From assembly GCA_030704615.1 (NCBI GenBank), contig CM060733.1:13454001-13518000 (forward strand): 64,000 nt of DNA, read 5' to 3'. This DNA is from Takakia lepidozioides. Its lineage: Eukaryota > Streptophyta > Takakiopsida > Takakiales > Takakiaceae. Numbering within the stretch: position 1 is the first letter of the stretch; each line of letters starts with the position of its first letter. Below, piece after piece: positions 12,352 to 24,357 of the stretch. The position numbers and the translations under genes were made by a program. The notes below the pieces were generated by a model. It was given only the letters and a program-made list of their open reading frames with translations. It did no database searches and was not told where the DNA came from.

Positions 12352-12981
12352 ATCGCACTAAAAATGTTTTCACTACTCTCACAGTTTATTGTTCCTTCAT
12401 CATGCGAACAACTACGAGCACATCTACCTTACACCTTGCCTCTACCTAGCTACAACGCATCGCGGATCTACCCTGCATGGGAAGAACTTCAACAGAAAAC
12501 AAGATATGTATCTGACGTCCTACTGCAATTCCGTTTCTGCTGATCAGTGACAGTGTGAGAACAACAATTGTCTCTTCGCAACCCCAAAGTTGCCTCTCAA
12601 TCAGGCCTCGGACATGGCGGGAAAGCTTGACGAGAAGCATGCAAGGTATTCCGTGGAATACGGACCCACTGACTAGTTTCATCCAGTCAACCTAGCTCAG
12701 ACACACACATCCATCCCTCTAGGATGAGTTCCAGCGTCGACGGGGAATCCTTCCTATAGCACAGAACATCCTTTATGAGGCTACAGATTCTGGACTTGAT
12801 GCTTTGCGCGACTGTTCCTTTATAGTTTTTTTTTTTTCTCGGTGGTTTTGGCGGCGCTAGTACATGCTGGACAGATATCTTGTGGAATCTTGGGCCTCAT
12901 TGTTGTTCGACTTTTTATACTCGAATATTGCTCAAGTACTTGGCTATTTCTCCATTGTCCAATTCCGTCGGGTGACTACCA
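12352..12981. other. Region between the ZGRF1-like start and the CNNM fragment
   Basis: No coding exon is recognised here. It should contain the minus-strand promoter of the ZGRF1-like gene, but no clear TATA box or CpG-type landmark was seen. A short T run lies at about 12828-12838. No upstream CNNM exons (membrane DUF21 part) were found on the plus strand. Confidence 0.4.
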
Positions 12982-13881
12982 TTGAGAGGCGATTATGTCA
13001 AACACAACTCCCACAAAGGCAACGACATTTCTATACCTGTTGTTGTTCGAAGAAACGAGGATGGAGAGGGTGGCTTGTTACACAGTCAGCGCAGTAAGAA
13101 ATGGGAACATACTGGAACTGGCAACGTGTTAGAAATAAGGGAGGAATCGCTGCCAAGCTTTCCAAATGATGAGGAGGTTGTGGGTATAATAACCATGGAG
13201 GACCTAATCGAGGAGCTCTTATAGGTTGGTTCTCTCCCACTGTGCTCTTTACCGGTTGTCTCTGTGAATGTGAGGAAACAAGAGTGAAGTGGGTATTGGC
13301 TCCTGGACTTTCATGGAGCTCTCACTATCTCCTAGAACTGGGCTCGGTTTTTGTACCCACAGCCTGCATGATTCTCTCTCTACTGATTTGATTGAAGTGG
13401 CACAATTTACCTTGACTCCAGCTGACGTTTGACTAAACTCCTCGTGAAATTGTCAATGAATCTAAGAAGTCCAAGGGACACTAGGTCTGGTCTTCACCAT
13501 GCATTTTTACAAATGTGTCCTTTCAAAATGTGGTCTGGTCTTCACCATGCATTTCACAAATGTGTCCTTTCAAAATAGAAGTTAGTTGAGGACTGCAGGG
13601 TTCATGTGAGTGCATGATTGATGGTTTCTCTGTTCTTTGTAGGCATCTTGTCCAGTGGAAGTGTTTGGTGCATGTTTGCTTCTCAAATTTATGCTGTGAA
13701 TTATCAAATAGGGATAATACCAGAGTTGGTCAAGACCCTAATTGGCCAAGTGTGCTTGGTTACATTTTTTTAATTTTCACCTATTTGCTTACAACATGCT
13801 AGGAATTCTACTTATGGTTGCTTGTTTCAGGAGGAAATTTTGGATGAGACGGATGAGTACAGTGATGTTCACAACAAATAA
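12982..13881 (+). pseudogene. CNNM-type (DUF21/CBS) protein, two C-terminal exons only, with nonsense codon
   Basis: Exon a (about 12989-13224) encodes a linker and then Val-Gly-Ile-Ile-Thr-Met-Glu-Asp-Leu-Ile-Glu-Glu-Leu-Leu, the end of the CBS pair in plant DUF21-CBS (CNNM-like) ion transporters. After an intron with a good AG acceptor, exon b starts at 13831 with Glu-Glu-Ile-Leu-Asp-Glu-Thr-Asp-Glu-Tyr, the segment that follows directly in the family. Between them the expected Gln codon at the 3' edge of exon a is TAG (13222-13224, just before GT). Exon b meets TAA at 13879-13881, where ATAAGT stands in place of a usual GTAAGT donor. The DUF21 membrane domain is absent upstream. I read it as a 5'-truncated pseudogene; an assembly gap or alternative splicing is less likely. 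Confidence 0.65.
13484..13577 (+). repeat. Tandem duplication, two units of about 47 bp, in the CNNM fragment intron
   Basis: The unit beginning 'ggtctggtcttcaccatgca' and ending 'tcctttcaaaat' occurs at 13484-13531 and again at 13532-13577, differing by a two-base indel. Confidence 0.8.
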
Positions 13882-14017
13882 GTTGGAGCAAGTGATGCAA
13901 ATTGGCACTCTGGGCTACGTAAATCACATGGAGGTGGAAATGTTAATGAGATATCATTCGATATACAAAGCGATATCCATCTCCAACCATTCCAATGATG
14001 AAGCTGCAGAATGAGCG

Positions 14018-14729
14018 TGTTGCGGCCCTGTGCCTTGAGGGCAGGGGGTCGGGACGCAGGAGGGGCTGCCCCTGTGGTGGGGGCAGTGGCAGCGATAGGT
14101 ACGGGGGGCTGAAGCACCCTTGAGTGCCCAAGGCACTCAAGGAGGCGGAGGCGCTCACTAAGTGGAGCCCCGCACACCGGGTTGCGGTGGGGTGGCTCCA
14201 CAAGGGGTGGTGGTAGCTTAACGGGACTTAGTGGGGGTGACATATGACTCACCATGGGGCGGAGACCTTGTGGTGGGAGTCGTGGGGAGTCTTGGGACTC
14301 ATCACGGTCCAATGGGGCCGTGGTGGGTGGGCCAAGACTCACCGCGACTCATCACCGGGAGTTGAGGGTCTTCGTGGTGGTTCGCCATAAAATGTGAAAC
14401 CCCCGCGGACAGTCACAGAAGTATATATAGGGAGTAGTAACCCCGAGAACGGTGCAAGCCCGTTGGAGACCAAACACTAGTGAGTAAGCGAGCGAGCCGA
14501 AAAGCGACCAAGGAGTGGGGAGCTATTCCGGACTGCCATCTACCAAAGGGAATTTCCACTAGGCCCAAATTGGTGGAGGGTCTTTTGGAAGAGTAAAGGG
14601 TGACCGTTATGTCCCGGTGAGCGGCCGAAGCTCCGAGTTGGCCTGGCGGCCAGGTTTGGAGTTAGGCGCGCGCATCAAAGCGAGTAACTATGACTTGAAG
14701 GGGAGCTTACCGAAGTGAGGTGCGCGACA
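14018..14729 (+). repeat. Left LTR of chromovirus C1
   Basis: 712 bp, from tgttgcgg to gcgaca, immediately followed by a tRNA-Met-type primer site. A TATA box (tatatata) lies at 14422-14429. It matches the C2 LTRs but lacks the 'atggcatggctggtt' stretch they carry and has other differences, so it is an older subfamily copy. Confidence 0.9.
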
Positions 14730-14731
14730 CT

Positions 14732-14743
14732 TGGTATCAGAGC
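14732..14743 (+). promoter_or_regulatory. Primer binding site of C1
   Basis: The sequence tggtatcagagc, complementary to the 3' end of initiator tRNA-Met in plants, starts two bases after the LTR. Confidence 0.85.
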
Positions 14744-14786
14744 TTAGAGTTCAGTACGCAATTGTCCTTGGGATCGGCCTCATCAT

Positions 14787-16044
14787 GAGATCGGGCAAGC
14801 CAAAGCGAAAGCGGAACGGCCCGAAAGATGATGATCATGGTGAGCCCAATGGGGGCGACGTGTCACCGAAGCGGCCATTTGAGGAAGCGATGCATGCTTT
14901 TGAAAGCGAGGCCGCTCAAGAACGGGAGGAATCTCAGGAGTCGGAGCCCGAGGAATTCCTGAGAGCTCTGACAGACCAACAGATTCATCCCATGCCAGCA
15001 GCCTTTTGAGAAGGATTGTTGGCGCAGTTTGGCGGGACGTTGAAAGACGTGTTGAAGGTGGCTAATGCCACTTCCACAAAGGCAAAGTTTAAGGTGAAGC
15101 CTAAGGAACCCGGCACCTTCGAGGGCGTCTGAAATCGGAAGGCACTCAACACCTGGCTCTTAGAGCTAGAACAATACTTCCGAGCGGCCAAGTTGAGTGA
15201 CAAGGATCGGGTGGAAGTGGCTCCCACCTATTTGAGGGGCTATGCTCAACAATGGTGGCAGAAACGCCTTCACGACCGAGGTCCAAACCCGGAAACCTTG
15301 AACTGGAGTGGGTTCAAGGAACTTATGAAGAAACAGTTTGTGCCCCTCAACGCTTCCTGGCTCGCACGGGACAAGATGAGGAATTTGAAGCAAACAGATG
15401 ACATTCGGGGATATGTTCAGGCTTTCAATATGTTGTTGCTCGAAGTCGCGGACATGGCAGAACCAGAAATGGTCTTCAACTTTGTGGCGGGACTGGCCCC
15501 ATGGGCCAGGCGGATGTTGGAGGAGAAGCCACCTAAGACTTTGAACGAGGCAATTGAGAGGGCTGAATGTTTCTTGGATGTCCCTAGGGGCAAAAGACAA
15601 GGCCGTACGGAGCTGAACCACAAGAAAGCCCGGCGGGAGGGTGACTCCTTCCGACCGGAAAAGAAGTGGGATAGGCCATGCGGCGACAATAGCACGTGGA
15701 AATTGAAGGGAGGGCCTTCATACGTCAAGGCGGCACCAGGTGCTCCGAAAGGAAAAGCAGGTGCGGCGGCTTATGGCGGACAGAAGGCGACCTTCGATGG
15801 AGTGTACTTCAATTGCGGGGAGCCCGGGCACATGGCCAAGAAGTGCACGAAACCCCGACAATTGAACATGATCCGGGCGGCCACGGAGCTGTCCGAAGAT
15901 TCAATCAGCCGCTTGGTGGAGGCGGTGGTCGCCAACACTTGCAAGGTAGGCAACTACTCTTGTGAGTTGTATCAGGAAACTGACGCTTTGCGTAAAGGAA
16001 GTCAGTTAATGTTCGTGGATGGGATAATTTTCGGAACTAACGTG
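14787..16044 (+). pseudogene. gag portion of chromovirus C1
   Basis: Reads as the C2 Gag with the same start region (Ser-Gly-Lys-Pro-Lys-Arg-Lys-Arg), the retrotransposon-gag core and a CCHC knuckle near 15812-15853. It is broken by TGA at 15007-15009, where C2 has TGG, and TGA at 15130-15132, where C2 has CGA. Homology stops at about 16044, where the corresponding C2 sequence enters the protease. There the remnant of element G1 begins. Confidence 0.85.
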
Positions 16045-16796
16045 GTAACTTGGTAACTTATGGTATTTACTCTTGATAAGTTCTTCTGGGCTATGTCCGT
16101 GACATCACCTCCTCTTCTAGCGTCGAGTTCCTCAAGGAGCGGTAAAATCTTGGACTTGTTTAGAGTTGGAGAAAATCCAAAATCCGGCGAATGGTACTTG
16201 CCAAGTATTCGACTCTTCGTTCTTGATTCAAATGATTTATAGATCCCTGCAACCATCGATAGTGTCCAACACCTTGAACTAGGGACCACGAAGTGATTTG
16301 AGCATTCTGATTTTCGAAGCTGCCTTCAAACATTATTTCGTTGCCCTTTGGGTCCGAAGCCTCAACCTCCAACAGAATTATCAGACTTTGAGTAGGCTCC
16401 ACTTGCCGTCATACGGGGTTCAGAAGAGGAAGTACGCGTCGCATTGGTGGCCCATCGTCTGGAGAGCGTCGGCGTGATGTTGAAGGTCGTGAGAGTCGGA
16501 ATGGCTGATCTGATAGTTGGGTAAGCGATAACTCCAATGTATCTGGTTCATGTGACTCCATGCTGCCAATACAAGATGCAATAGTGCTGGAAGTGTAGTT
16601 ATATATACTGATGTGTGGTGCTCCTCCCTCCTTAGCGTGTATCAGGTACATTGAATGTGAAGTCTTCACTTTGAAGCTAACCTGGCTGACATCATCGTTG
16701 TGACGTCGTATTGACGTGTAGCTCGGGGCTTAGCTGGATATCGTTGATAAAACTCTTGGACTTTGTCAGATGCATTGGCGAGGTTGGATGAAGGTC

Positions 16797-19700
16797 CTAC
16801 GTTCGTTTGCTGATGTCGTAGCCTTTCCAATGTACGAAATACTCAAGACGTTTATACTTGATGCGAGAGTCTAGGACTTCGTTGACTTCATACTCAAGTT
16901 CTTGATTGACTTCGACTAGTTGAGGTGGTACGGAAACTCTCCCTGGAATATTCGATGGATGATACAACTCCAATAATGAAACATGAAAGACTGGATGGAT
17001 GCGCATACTTCGTGGGAGTTCAAGCCGAAAACTGACCGGATTTATTTGTCGAATAATTTTGAATGGTCTCAGGCGTTGATAATCCAACTTCATTAATGAT
17101 CGCGAGGTTTGTATGTCTCGTCGAAGAAGCCACACACGATCACCGACCTTGAACTGGGGTTGGAGTTGGCGACGTTGATCCGCATACTCCTTGTATTGTT
17201 TTTTAGTTTCTGCGATGTGGGATGTAAGCTCTTTGTGAATCGTAGCTAGATGAGTAGCAAGGTTTTTTGCATCAGGGCTTCCAACAGTCTTCATGTGGAA
17301 AGGGTTTGCTTGAGGATGATGACCATAATTGGAGAAAAATGGAGTTTGTTTGGTCGAAGAATGTATAGTGTTGTTGTAGGCAAACTCAGCCAATGACAGA
17401 AGGTCCGTCCAATTATCTTGGTGATAATTTATCGTACAGCGAAGATACTGCTCCAAAATCTGGTTTACACGTTCGGTTTGACCATCAGTCTATGGATGAT
17501 TAGTTGTAAAGAGGTTGATCTTAGTATCCAATATGTGAAATAATCCCCTCCATAAATTTGATATGAACTGTGGTCCTCGATCAGATACGATGTCCTTCGG
17601 GAGTCTATGAATGTGGTAGATATTATTGAGGAAGAATCTTGCAGTTTCCTCGCCGGTAACCGTCTTATTACATGTAATGAAATGTGTCATCTTCGTAAAA
17701 CAGTCTACAATAACAAGGATTGAATCGGTGGTCTTGGAAATTGGAAGGTCTGTAATAAAGTCCATAGACACGGACGATCATGGACCCTCGGGAATGGGTA
17801 ATGGTTGAAGAAGGCCGTAAGGTCGATGTCGTGGTCCCTTCGCTCTAGCACACGTGTCACAAGATTTTATGAATTCTTTCACGAGTTTCCACATCTGCGG
17901 CCACCAATAGTCCCTGGATATCAACTCCAATGTTTTGTTGAAGCCGAAATGTCCTACAGCCGGAAGATCATGACATGTTTGAAGAATTCGAAGTCGTGTA
18001 GGTCCTAGAGGTGCATAGAGAAGTCCCTTAAAGTAAAGTAAGTCATCTTTGAATTCGAAGTCGTTTGTAACATGTGGGTTGTCTCGAGGTCGATTTAGTT
18101 GACTTCGTAGTGTCGTAGCAAAATGGTCGCTCTTCAGTGCTTCCTGAATCTCCTTTATGATCTTTGCATTGTCATAGGTGGACATGGATAGCATATTCAA
18201 TTGGAGATTTGATGGTTTCAAGAGAATGGATTTTTGTTGGTCAAAAACTGCATCCCCTTCTTTTGGCGCAAGATACGATCGTCGAGAAAGAGCATCTGGT
18301 TTTCCTTGAAGATGTCCGGGACGGTAAGTAATAACAAAATCAAACCTTGCTAGTGACATACTCCATCTCGCTTGACGTCGATTCAAAACACGAGCACTCA
18401 TAAATATTCGAGGTTTTTGTGATCGGTATAGACAGTAACCTGATGTTTAGCTCCCTCAAATAGATGTCGTCACTCCTCAAAAGCATCGATAATCGCTAAA
18501 AGTTCTTTATCATGGATTTCATAATTGATCTCCGCAGTGGAAAAATTGCGAAAACGAAAACCAACAGGGTGGAGTCGGCCATCTGTACCGTATTGCGAGA
18601 GTACCGCGCCAAGTGCAAAGTCCGATGCATCTGCTTCTAAGAAGAATGGTTTAGATGGGTCTGCATGTACCAGTATTGGAGCTGTTGTAAATGTCTACTT
18701 CAGCCTTTCAAATGTCTGGTCAGCCTTCTTGTCCCATACAAATTTGTCCTTCCATGTGAGTCGTATCAATGGTGCAGTAATTTTGGAGTAGTCATTGATG
18801 AAGATTCTATAGAAATTTGCAAAACCCAGAAAACATTGTACATCTCGGACCGAAGTTGGTTTAATCTACTCGATAATGGTTTGTATTTTCTTCTGATCCA
18901 TAAAGACGTCTTTGTCGGAAATAATGTAGCCCAGAAATTCGACCTCAGATTGATGGAAAAGACATTTCTCTAACTTGGCATATAGTCCTCTTTCTCTTAA
19001 TTTATCAAGGACAAGGCGTACATGGCAGCCATGTTCTTCTTCATTCTGTGAAAATATCAAAATGTCGTCCAAATAGATGACTACAAAGTCATCTAAAATT
19101 TTTCGAAATATGTCATTCATCATATGTTGGAAAATTGCTGGAGCATTGGTAAGATTGAAAGGCATAACACTGTATTCAAAATGTCCATACCTTGTTCGAA
19201 AAGCTGTTTTCCATTCGTCTCCTTCTTTTATCCGTACAAGGTTATATGCTCATCTCAAGTCGATTTTGGTGAAAATCTTCGCTCGTCCCAGCTGGTCGAG
19301 AAGCCCAGAAATCAGCGGCAACAGATAACGTTTCTTGATTGTGACTTTGTTGAGACCGCGATAATCGACACACATGCGTAATGATCCGTCCTTTTTTTTC
19401 ACAAACAAGATAGGCGCCCCCGCGGGTGATTTTGAAAGTCGGATGAAGTGCTTCGACAAATTTTCATCAATGTATTCACGTAATGCAGCCAACTCCGTGT
19501 GGGATAAGTTATGGATTAGGCCGAATGGTGGTTGGGCTCCTTCTTGTAACTCAATTGCACAGTCATAAGGTCGATGTTCTGGCAACATGTCTGCATTTTT
19601 CTTCTCGAAGACATCTTTGAAATCTTGATATTGAGCGGATAATGTTGAAGTACCTTTGTCTGTTGTGGTCTTGATCGGAGTCGCATAAAGTGCAAATGCC

Positions 19701-21240
19701 GCCGTTTTTTTGGTAGCTCTCATGAAAGCTCTAGCTCCAAAGAATAGGGGTTGAATACCTTTGATATTTCTACATTTTTGTCTTGAAGAAATTTTTCGCG
19801 ATCACCAGTCGATGTCGGGATTGTGAAGTACGAACCAGGGAAGTCCAAGGATCACATGATTCGTTGGAGACTGGATGACATTGAAAACAATATGTGATGC
19901 TTGATATTTAAGCTTCACTTCAAGTGGTCGAGTTTCATGGTCCACATTTCCTGATGCTAACGGTCGTCAATCGATGACTTCAACGGGGGCCGAGAGTTTC
20001 TTCTTTACGAGCGTTAAATTGTGTTGCTTCGCAAAGTTTTTGTCCATAAAACAAGCTGAAGTTCCTGAGTCCAAAAGTGCTCCTACAACGATATCTCGAT
20101 TTTGCACTCTGATTTTTACCGGAACTGTGAAGCAAGATGCAGGGTCTGGAGGTAGAAAGAAATCTTTTTTCGGTAAGGAATTTGTGGTGTCCAGTCGCAT
20201 GGTCCCTACTGTGACTGGACATCGTCGTTTTCCGACCTCCTCGTATCGAACACTTGAGTTGTGTCCCGAGCTTTGAATCTTCTCTTGTTGGGGCAGTTTA
20301 ATGTTATGTGATCTTCTTCTCCGCAATAGAGGCATAATTCATTCGAGCGTCGTCTTTGTTTTTCTTGTGGCGTCAATGGTTTGAATCAGACAACATCAAT
20401 CTGCATAGGATTACTACTGGATGTCTGATGGATCGTTGTATTTGGTGTCGTAGTAGCAGTGACATGATGCGTCGACGACCATCTAGATCGCTTCTCTTGA
20501 CGTCTTTCGAACAAACGATTATCGCATGCAATGACTTGGGTGATGAATTCACTTAGTGTGCTCACATTTGGCATTGTCAGCAACAAATCTTTTACATCAT
20601 CTTTTAGTCCACATCAAAACTGACTAATGAGGCTCTTCTCATTCCAGTCGAGGTCGCACGCAAGTTGTCAAAATTCGGCAGCATAAACGGAAGCAGGACG
20701 TGCTCCTTGTCGAAGATTTCGCATCTTTGTTTCTGCAACTCTCTCTCTATCATTATCTCCAAACGTTGCAGTGAACTCGGACATGAATGCTTCAAAATTA
20801 TATAGTAAATGCGAAAAAAATTTCTAATAGCGGTGCAAACCAAGATAGGGCAGTGCCTGATAAAAGGGTGCCCACGAATCCCACTTGAATACCTTCATCG
20901 GGGTAGCGTTGTGGATGTAGTCGTAGGAACAGTCGTACTAGTTGAACAAAACCGCGAAATCTTGATCTCGTCCCATCAAATTTCTCGGGCATGCTGATCT
21001 TTGGTTCTCTCGTAATCTGTTGAAGATGAACCATTGCAGTAGGAGCTGTTGCAGTATGGACTCGTATGATTGAAGATCCATTGTTCGACTCCTTTAATTC
21101 TGAAATTTGTTGTTACAAATTGTGGAGAGCGTTGTCAAGATCTTGAGACTGATCAGCTTACAATTGGGCGGTAGATGACGAAGTTCTTGCATCTGGAGCT
21201 GAAGACTCTGCAATGTGGTGACCATTTCCGCAAATGTGCC
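16797..21240 (-). pseudogene. gag-pol of Gypsy element G1, degenerate
   Basis: Minus-strand pieces in order: Gag with a basic gag core (20798-21240), gag/CCHC region (20270-20586), protease with Leu-Leu-Asp-Ser-Gly (19967-20335), RT N-terminal half (19250-19723) and Phe-Gly/Asn-Leu-Thr-Asn-Ala-Pro plus Tyr-Leu-Asp-Asp (18866-19165), RNase H remnants, zinc-binding and catalytic integrase (17490-18401), integrase C-terminus and a chromodomain with Trp-Lys-Gly-Tyr (16797-17456). Frame breaks separate them. One is TAG replacing the CAG seen in G2 just before a Thr-Asp-Gly (near 17488). The family resembles Tcn1/fungal-like chromoviruses rather than the C1/C2 type. Confidence 0.85.
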
Positions 21241-21284
21241 TTCCATCTTAACTAACCAAAGAACAAACTTTAGTCTCGCCAAAC

Positions 21285-21916
21285 TGTCAAGGACGAGAAC
21301 ATGACTGAACACAAACAAGAGATAAAACTAGAGGTACAATGCTAGACAAGAAGTCAAGGTCGGCGTGGCCGAATGCACGATGAGTAAATAGGAATCAAGA
21401 CGATCTTTATAACAATGAACAAGAGTACAAGATATTGGAACACGACTTGAATACTAGAATGCTGGAAACTGGACTGGAGTACGAGATACTAGAAACTGGG
21501 CTAGAGTACTGGGAACTGGAAACAAGAGTAGCTTGAACTGGTGTTGGCGAGACTGAAGAGTGTCCTGTCTCGCCTCCTATATATATTCGCTACTAAGAAG
21601 CTTCCCTAAAAAGCTTCCCCTACGGAGGTTTCTTGCTGGAGAAGTTTCCAAGATTAAACAAAGGTTTCTTGATGGAGAAGCTTCCTTAAACAAATGAGGT
21701 ATCTTGTTGGAGAAGTTTCCTCCAAAGGAAGCTTCCTGAGTAGTTTTCCAAGTTACTCTTGGTAATTTGGTAAACTCTCGGTAACTTGGTTAGTAATGGT
21801 AAATCATGATAGATCATGGTAAATTACGGTAAGTCATGGTAATTTTTGGTACCATAATAACTTGGTAACTTCTGGTATTTACTCTTGATAAGTTCTTCTG
21901 GGCTATGTCTGTGACA
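21285..21916 (-). repeat. 5' LTR of G1
   Basis: 632 bp between tgtca and tgaca termini. On the minus strand it has a TATA box over about 21578-21586. It aligns along its length with the two G2 LTRs. Confidence 0.9.
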
Positions 21917-24357
21917 CCACAGAGAGTTGGTCGAGCTGAAGGCTCAGCTCAAGGATCTAATGTCAAAGGGTTACATCCGGCCGAGTAAGTCACCATACGG
22001 AGCCCCGGTGCTATTCGCAGACAAGAAGGATGGGACGCTGCGGATGTGTGTCGATTATAGGGCTCTGAATAAGGTGACTATCAAGAACCGGTACCCTTTG
22101 TCAAGAATCGACGACCTCTTCGATCGGTTGGCAGGAGCGAAGTATTTCAGCCGGATCGATTTGCGCTCCGGCTACCATCAAATCCGAGTGGCGGAAGGAG
22201 ACGAGAAGAAAACTGCGTGCAGGACAAGATATGGTTCGTATGAGTTCATGGTGATGCCTTTTCGACTCAACGCACCCGCGACCTTTAGTACGCTAATGAA
22301 CAGCCTTTTCCAGGAGTAGTTGGATGACTTTGTAATCGTGTACATCGACGACATCTTGGTGTACTCGAAAACAAAGAAAGAGTATCTGGAGCACCTCAAA
22401 AGGGTGTTCTAGAAATTGCGGGAAGGAAAGCTGTATGCCAAAGCTAAAAAGTGCAAATTCGGGGTCACAAAAGTAGAATTCCTAGGGCATGTGATTACAC
22501 AGGATGGGATAAAAATAGATGACAGAATGTGAGGGCGATCTTGGACTGGGAGCCTCCGACTTCGGTCCTGGGAGTGCGATCATTCCTAAGACTCGCCTCC
22601 TATTACCGAAAGTATATGAGAATTTTCGCCAAAATCGCAGGGCTACTGTCGGACTTTCTGTGTAAATCCAAGGTATGGGTATGGAACATCTTTTGTGGCC
22701 AAGCTTTTGCCAAGTTGAAGCAGCGGATGGCCGAAGCTCCAGTCCTGAAAATCCCGGAGTTTGACCGTCCATTTGAGATTCATACGGATGCGTCGAACTT
22801 CGCGATTGGAGGTGTACTCATGCACGATGGACATCCAGTGGCTTACGAAAGTAAGAAACTGAATGAAGTGGAGCAACGGTGGCCAACGCACGAGAAAGAA
22901 ATGAACGCGGTGGTGCATTGTCTTGAGCTTTGGCGCCACTATGTTGGTTCCAACCCGGTGAAGGTGTTCACGGACAATGTCACGGTGAAGTATTTTGCCA
23001 CACAGCCTAAGTTGTCCCCAAAACAACTTAGGTGGCAAGATACTTTGGCGGTGTTCAACGTGGATATCCAGTATAAACCGGGACGGGACAATGTGGTGGC
23101 TGATGCTCTAAGTAGAAAGCAGCAGCTCATGTTGGTATACAGGGGCGAGACGGCGCTCCAAAAGAAGATCCGGAAGGCTTACCAAAAGGACGAGATGACA
23201 AAGTCCGTGATGTAGGACTTGAGGATGGAGGTTACATCGCAGTTCCACTTGCAAAATGGATTGCTCCGGTACAAGTAAAAGCGTCTCTACGTGCCGATGG
23301 GAGGGATCAGAGATAGTCTCTTGAGAGAATGCCATGATGACACGCTTGCGGGCCACGGCGGAGCCAAACGCACCGCGACACTCCTGAAGAAAGAGTATTT
23401 CTGGCCCAAACTAAGGGAGGAGGCCGAGGAGTATGTCAAGACATGCACCACATGCCAACAAGGATATTGTCTCGGACAGCGATCCAAAGTTTACAAGTAA
23501 GTTTTGAAGGGCACTTTGGAAGAAAATGGGGACGAGGCTCAAGATGAGCACCGCCTTCCGACCTACGACGGACGGCCAAACGGAAAGGGTGAATTCCGTG
23601 GTGAAGGAGATTTGCGGAATTACGTGTCGGCAGACCAATCGGACTGGGTGGAGCACTTGGATGCGGCAGAGTTCTGTTATAATAACACAAAACACTCCGC
23701 AACGGGAGTTTCCCCTTTCGTATTGGTCTATGGAAAAGCGCCTCTGGTGCCGACAAGTTGGGCCGCCCAAGACGTTGAGAAACCGGCAGCAGCACTGGTG
23801 CTGGAAGAACGCGAGCGTCTGTTGAAGCTCGCAAAGTACAACATTGCCAAAGCTAGGAAACGGTATGAACGGCAGGCAAATCGGAAGCGGAGGGAATTTA
23901 TGTTTGAGGCAGGCACGGAGGTCTGGTTGAACATCAAGAATTTTCGACTACCTCTGGAAGTGAGTCCGAAGTTCGTACCTCCGTATGCGGGACCATTTCG
24001 CATCCGGAAGGTTATGAATGAGGATGTGTATGATTGGAGCTGCCGGCAAACAGCAAGGTGCATCCGATATTCCACGTCTCCCTTTTGAAGCCTTACTTCA
24101 AAGATGAAGCGCGTCCGAATCGGCATCAAGTGTTGCGTCCGCCACCTGTGCTGTTGGATCATGAAAATGAACCTGAGTACGAGGTGGAGGCAGTGCTTAA
24201 GTCGAGGAGGTTCAAGAATCGAGAAACGGAGTATCTCGTGAAATGGAAGGGCTATTATCATGTGGAGGCATCTTGGGTGCGTGCCTCAGAAATGGGAAAC
24301 GCATCCGAGGCGGTTGCAGCTTTCGAAGGGCGACCTCATAAGCGGAAGAAGCATTGA
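21917..24357 (+). pseudogene. pol portion of chromovirus C1 (RT, RNase H, integrase, chromodomain), degenerate
   Basis: Resumes in RT after G1 and follows C2 through RT (Tyr-Ile-Asp-Asp near 22340-22351), RNase H (22780-22960), integrase and the chromodomain (about 24175-24330). Lesions relative to C2 include TAG at 22317-22319 (C2 TGG), TAG at 23213-23215 (C2 CAG) and TAA at 23276-23278 (C2 CAA). A deletion of about 247 bp at 23461, joining 'tgccaacaa' to 'ggatattgtc', removes the first catalytic Asp region of integrase. Further indels lie near 22530, 23610 and 24030. Confidence 0.85.

Larger units (their letters stand above)
16046..21916 (-). mobile_element. Gypsy element G1 (chromodomain, minus strand), truncated at its 3' LTR
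   Basis: Same family as G2 (42690-48999). The 5' LTR is whole at 21285-21916. The 3' LTR keeps only 59 bp (16046-16104). A purine-rich tract borders it at about 16105-16120. C1 sequence resumes at 21917 at the point equal to C2 28123. About 610 bp of C1 (protease and start of RT) and most of the 3' LTR are therefore missing together, a single deletion that also removed one target-site copy. Confidence 0.85.

Noticed and set aside
13869-14342. Pro-rich minus-strand ORFs over the chromovirus LTRs (also 25092-25801 and 31563-32049)
   Set aside because: They are antisense reading of LTR sequence, repeat with every LTR copy, and have no start or splice support.
15166-15728. Long minus-strand ORFs across gag and pol of C1 and C2 (for example also 26636-27198 and 28955-29248)
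   Set aside because: Shadows of the real plus-strand Gag-Pol caused by codon bias; no domains.
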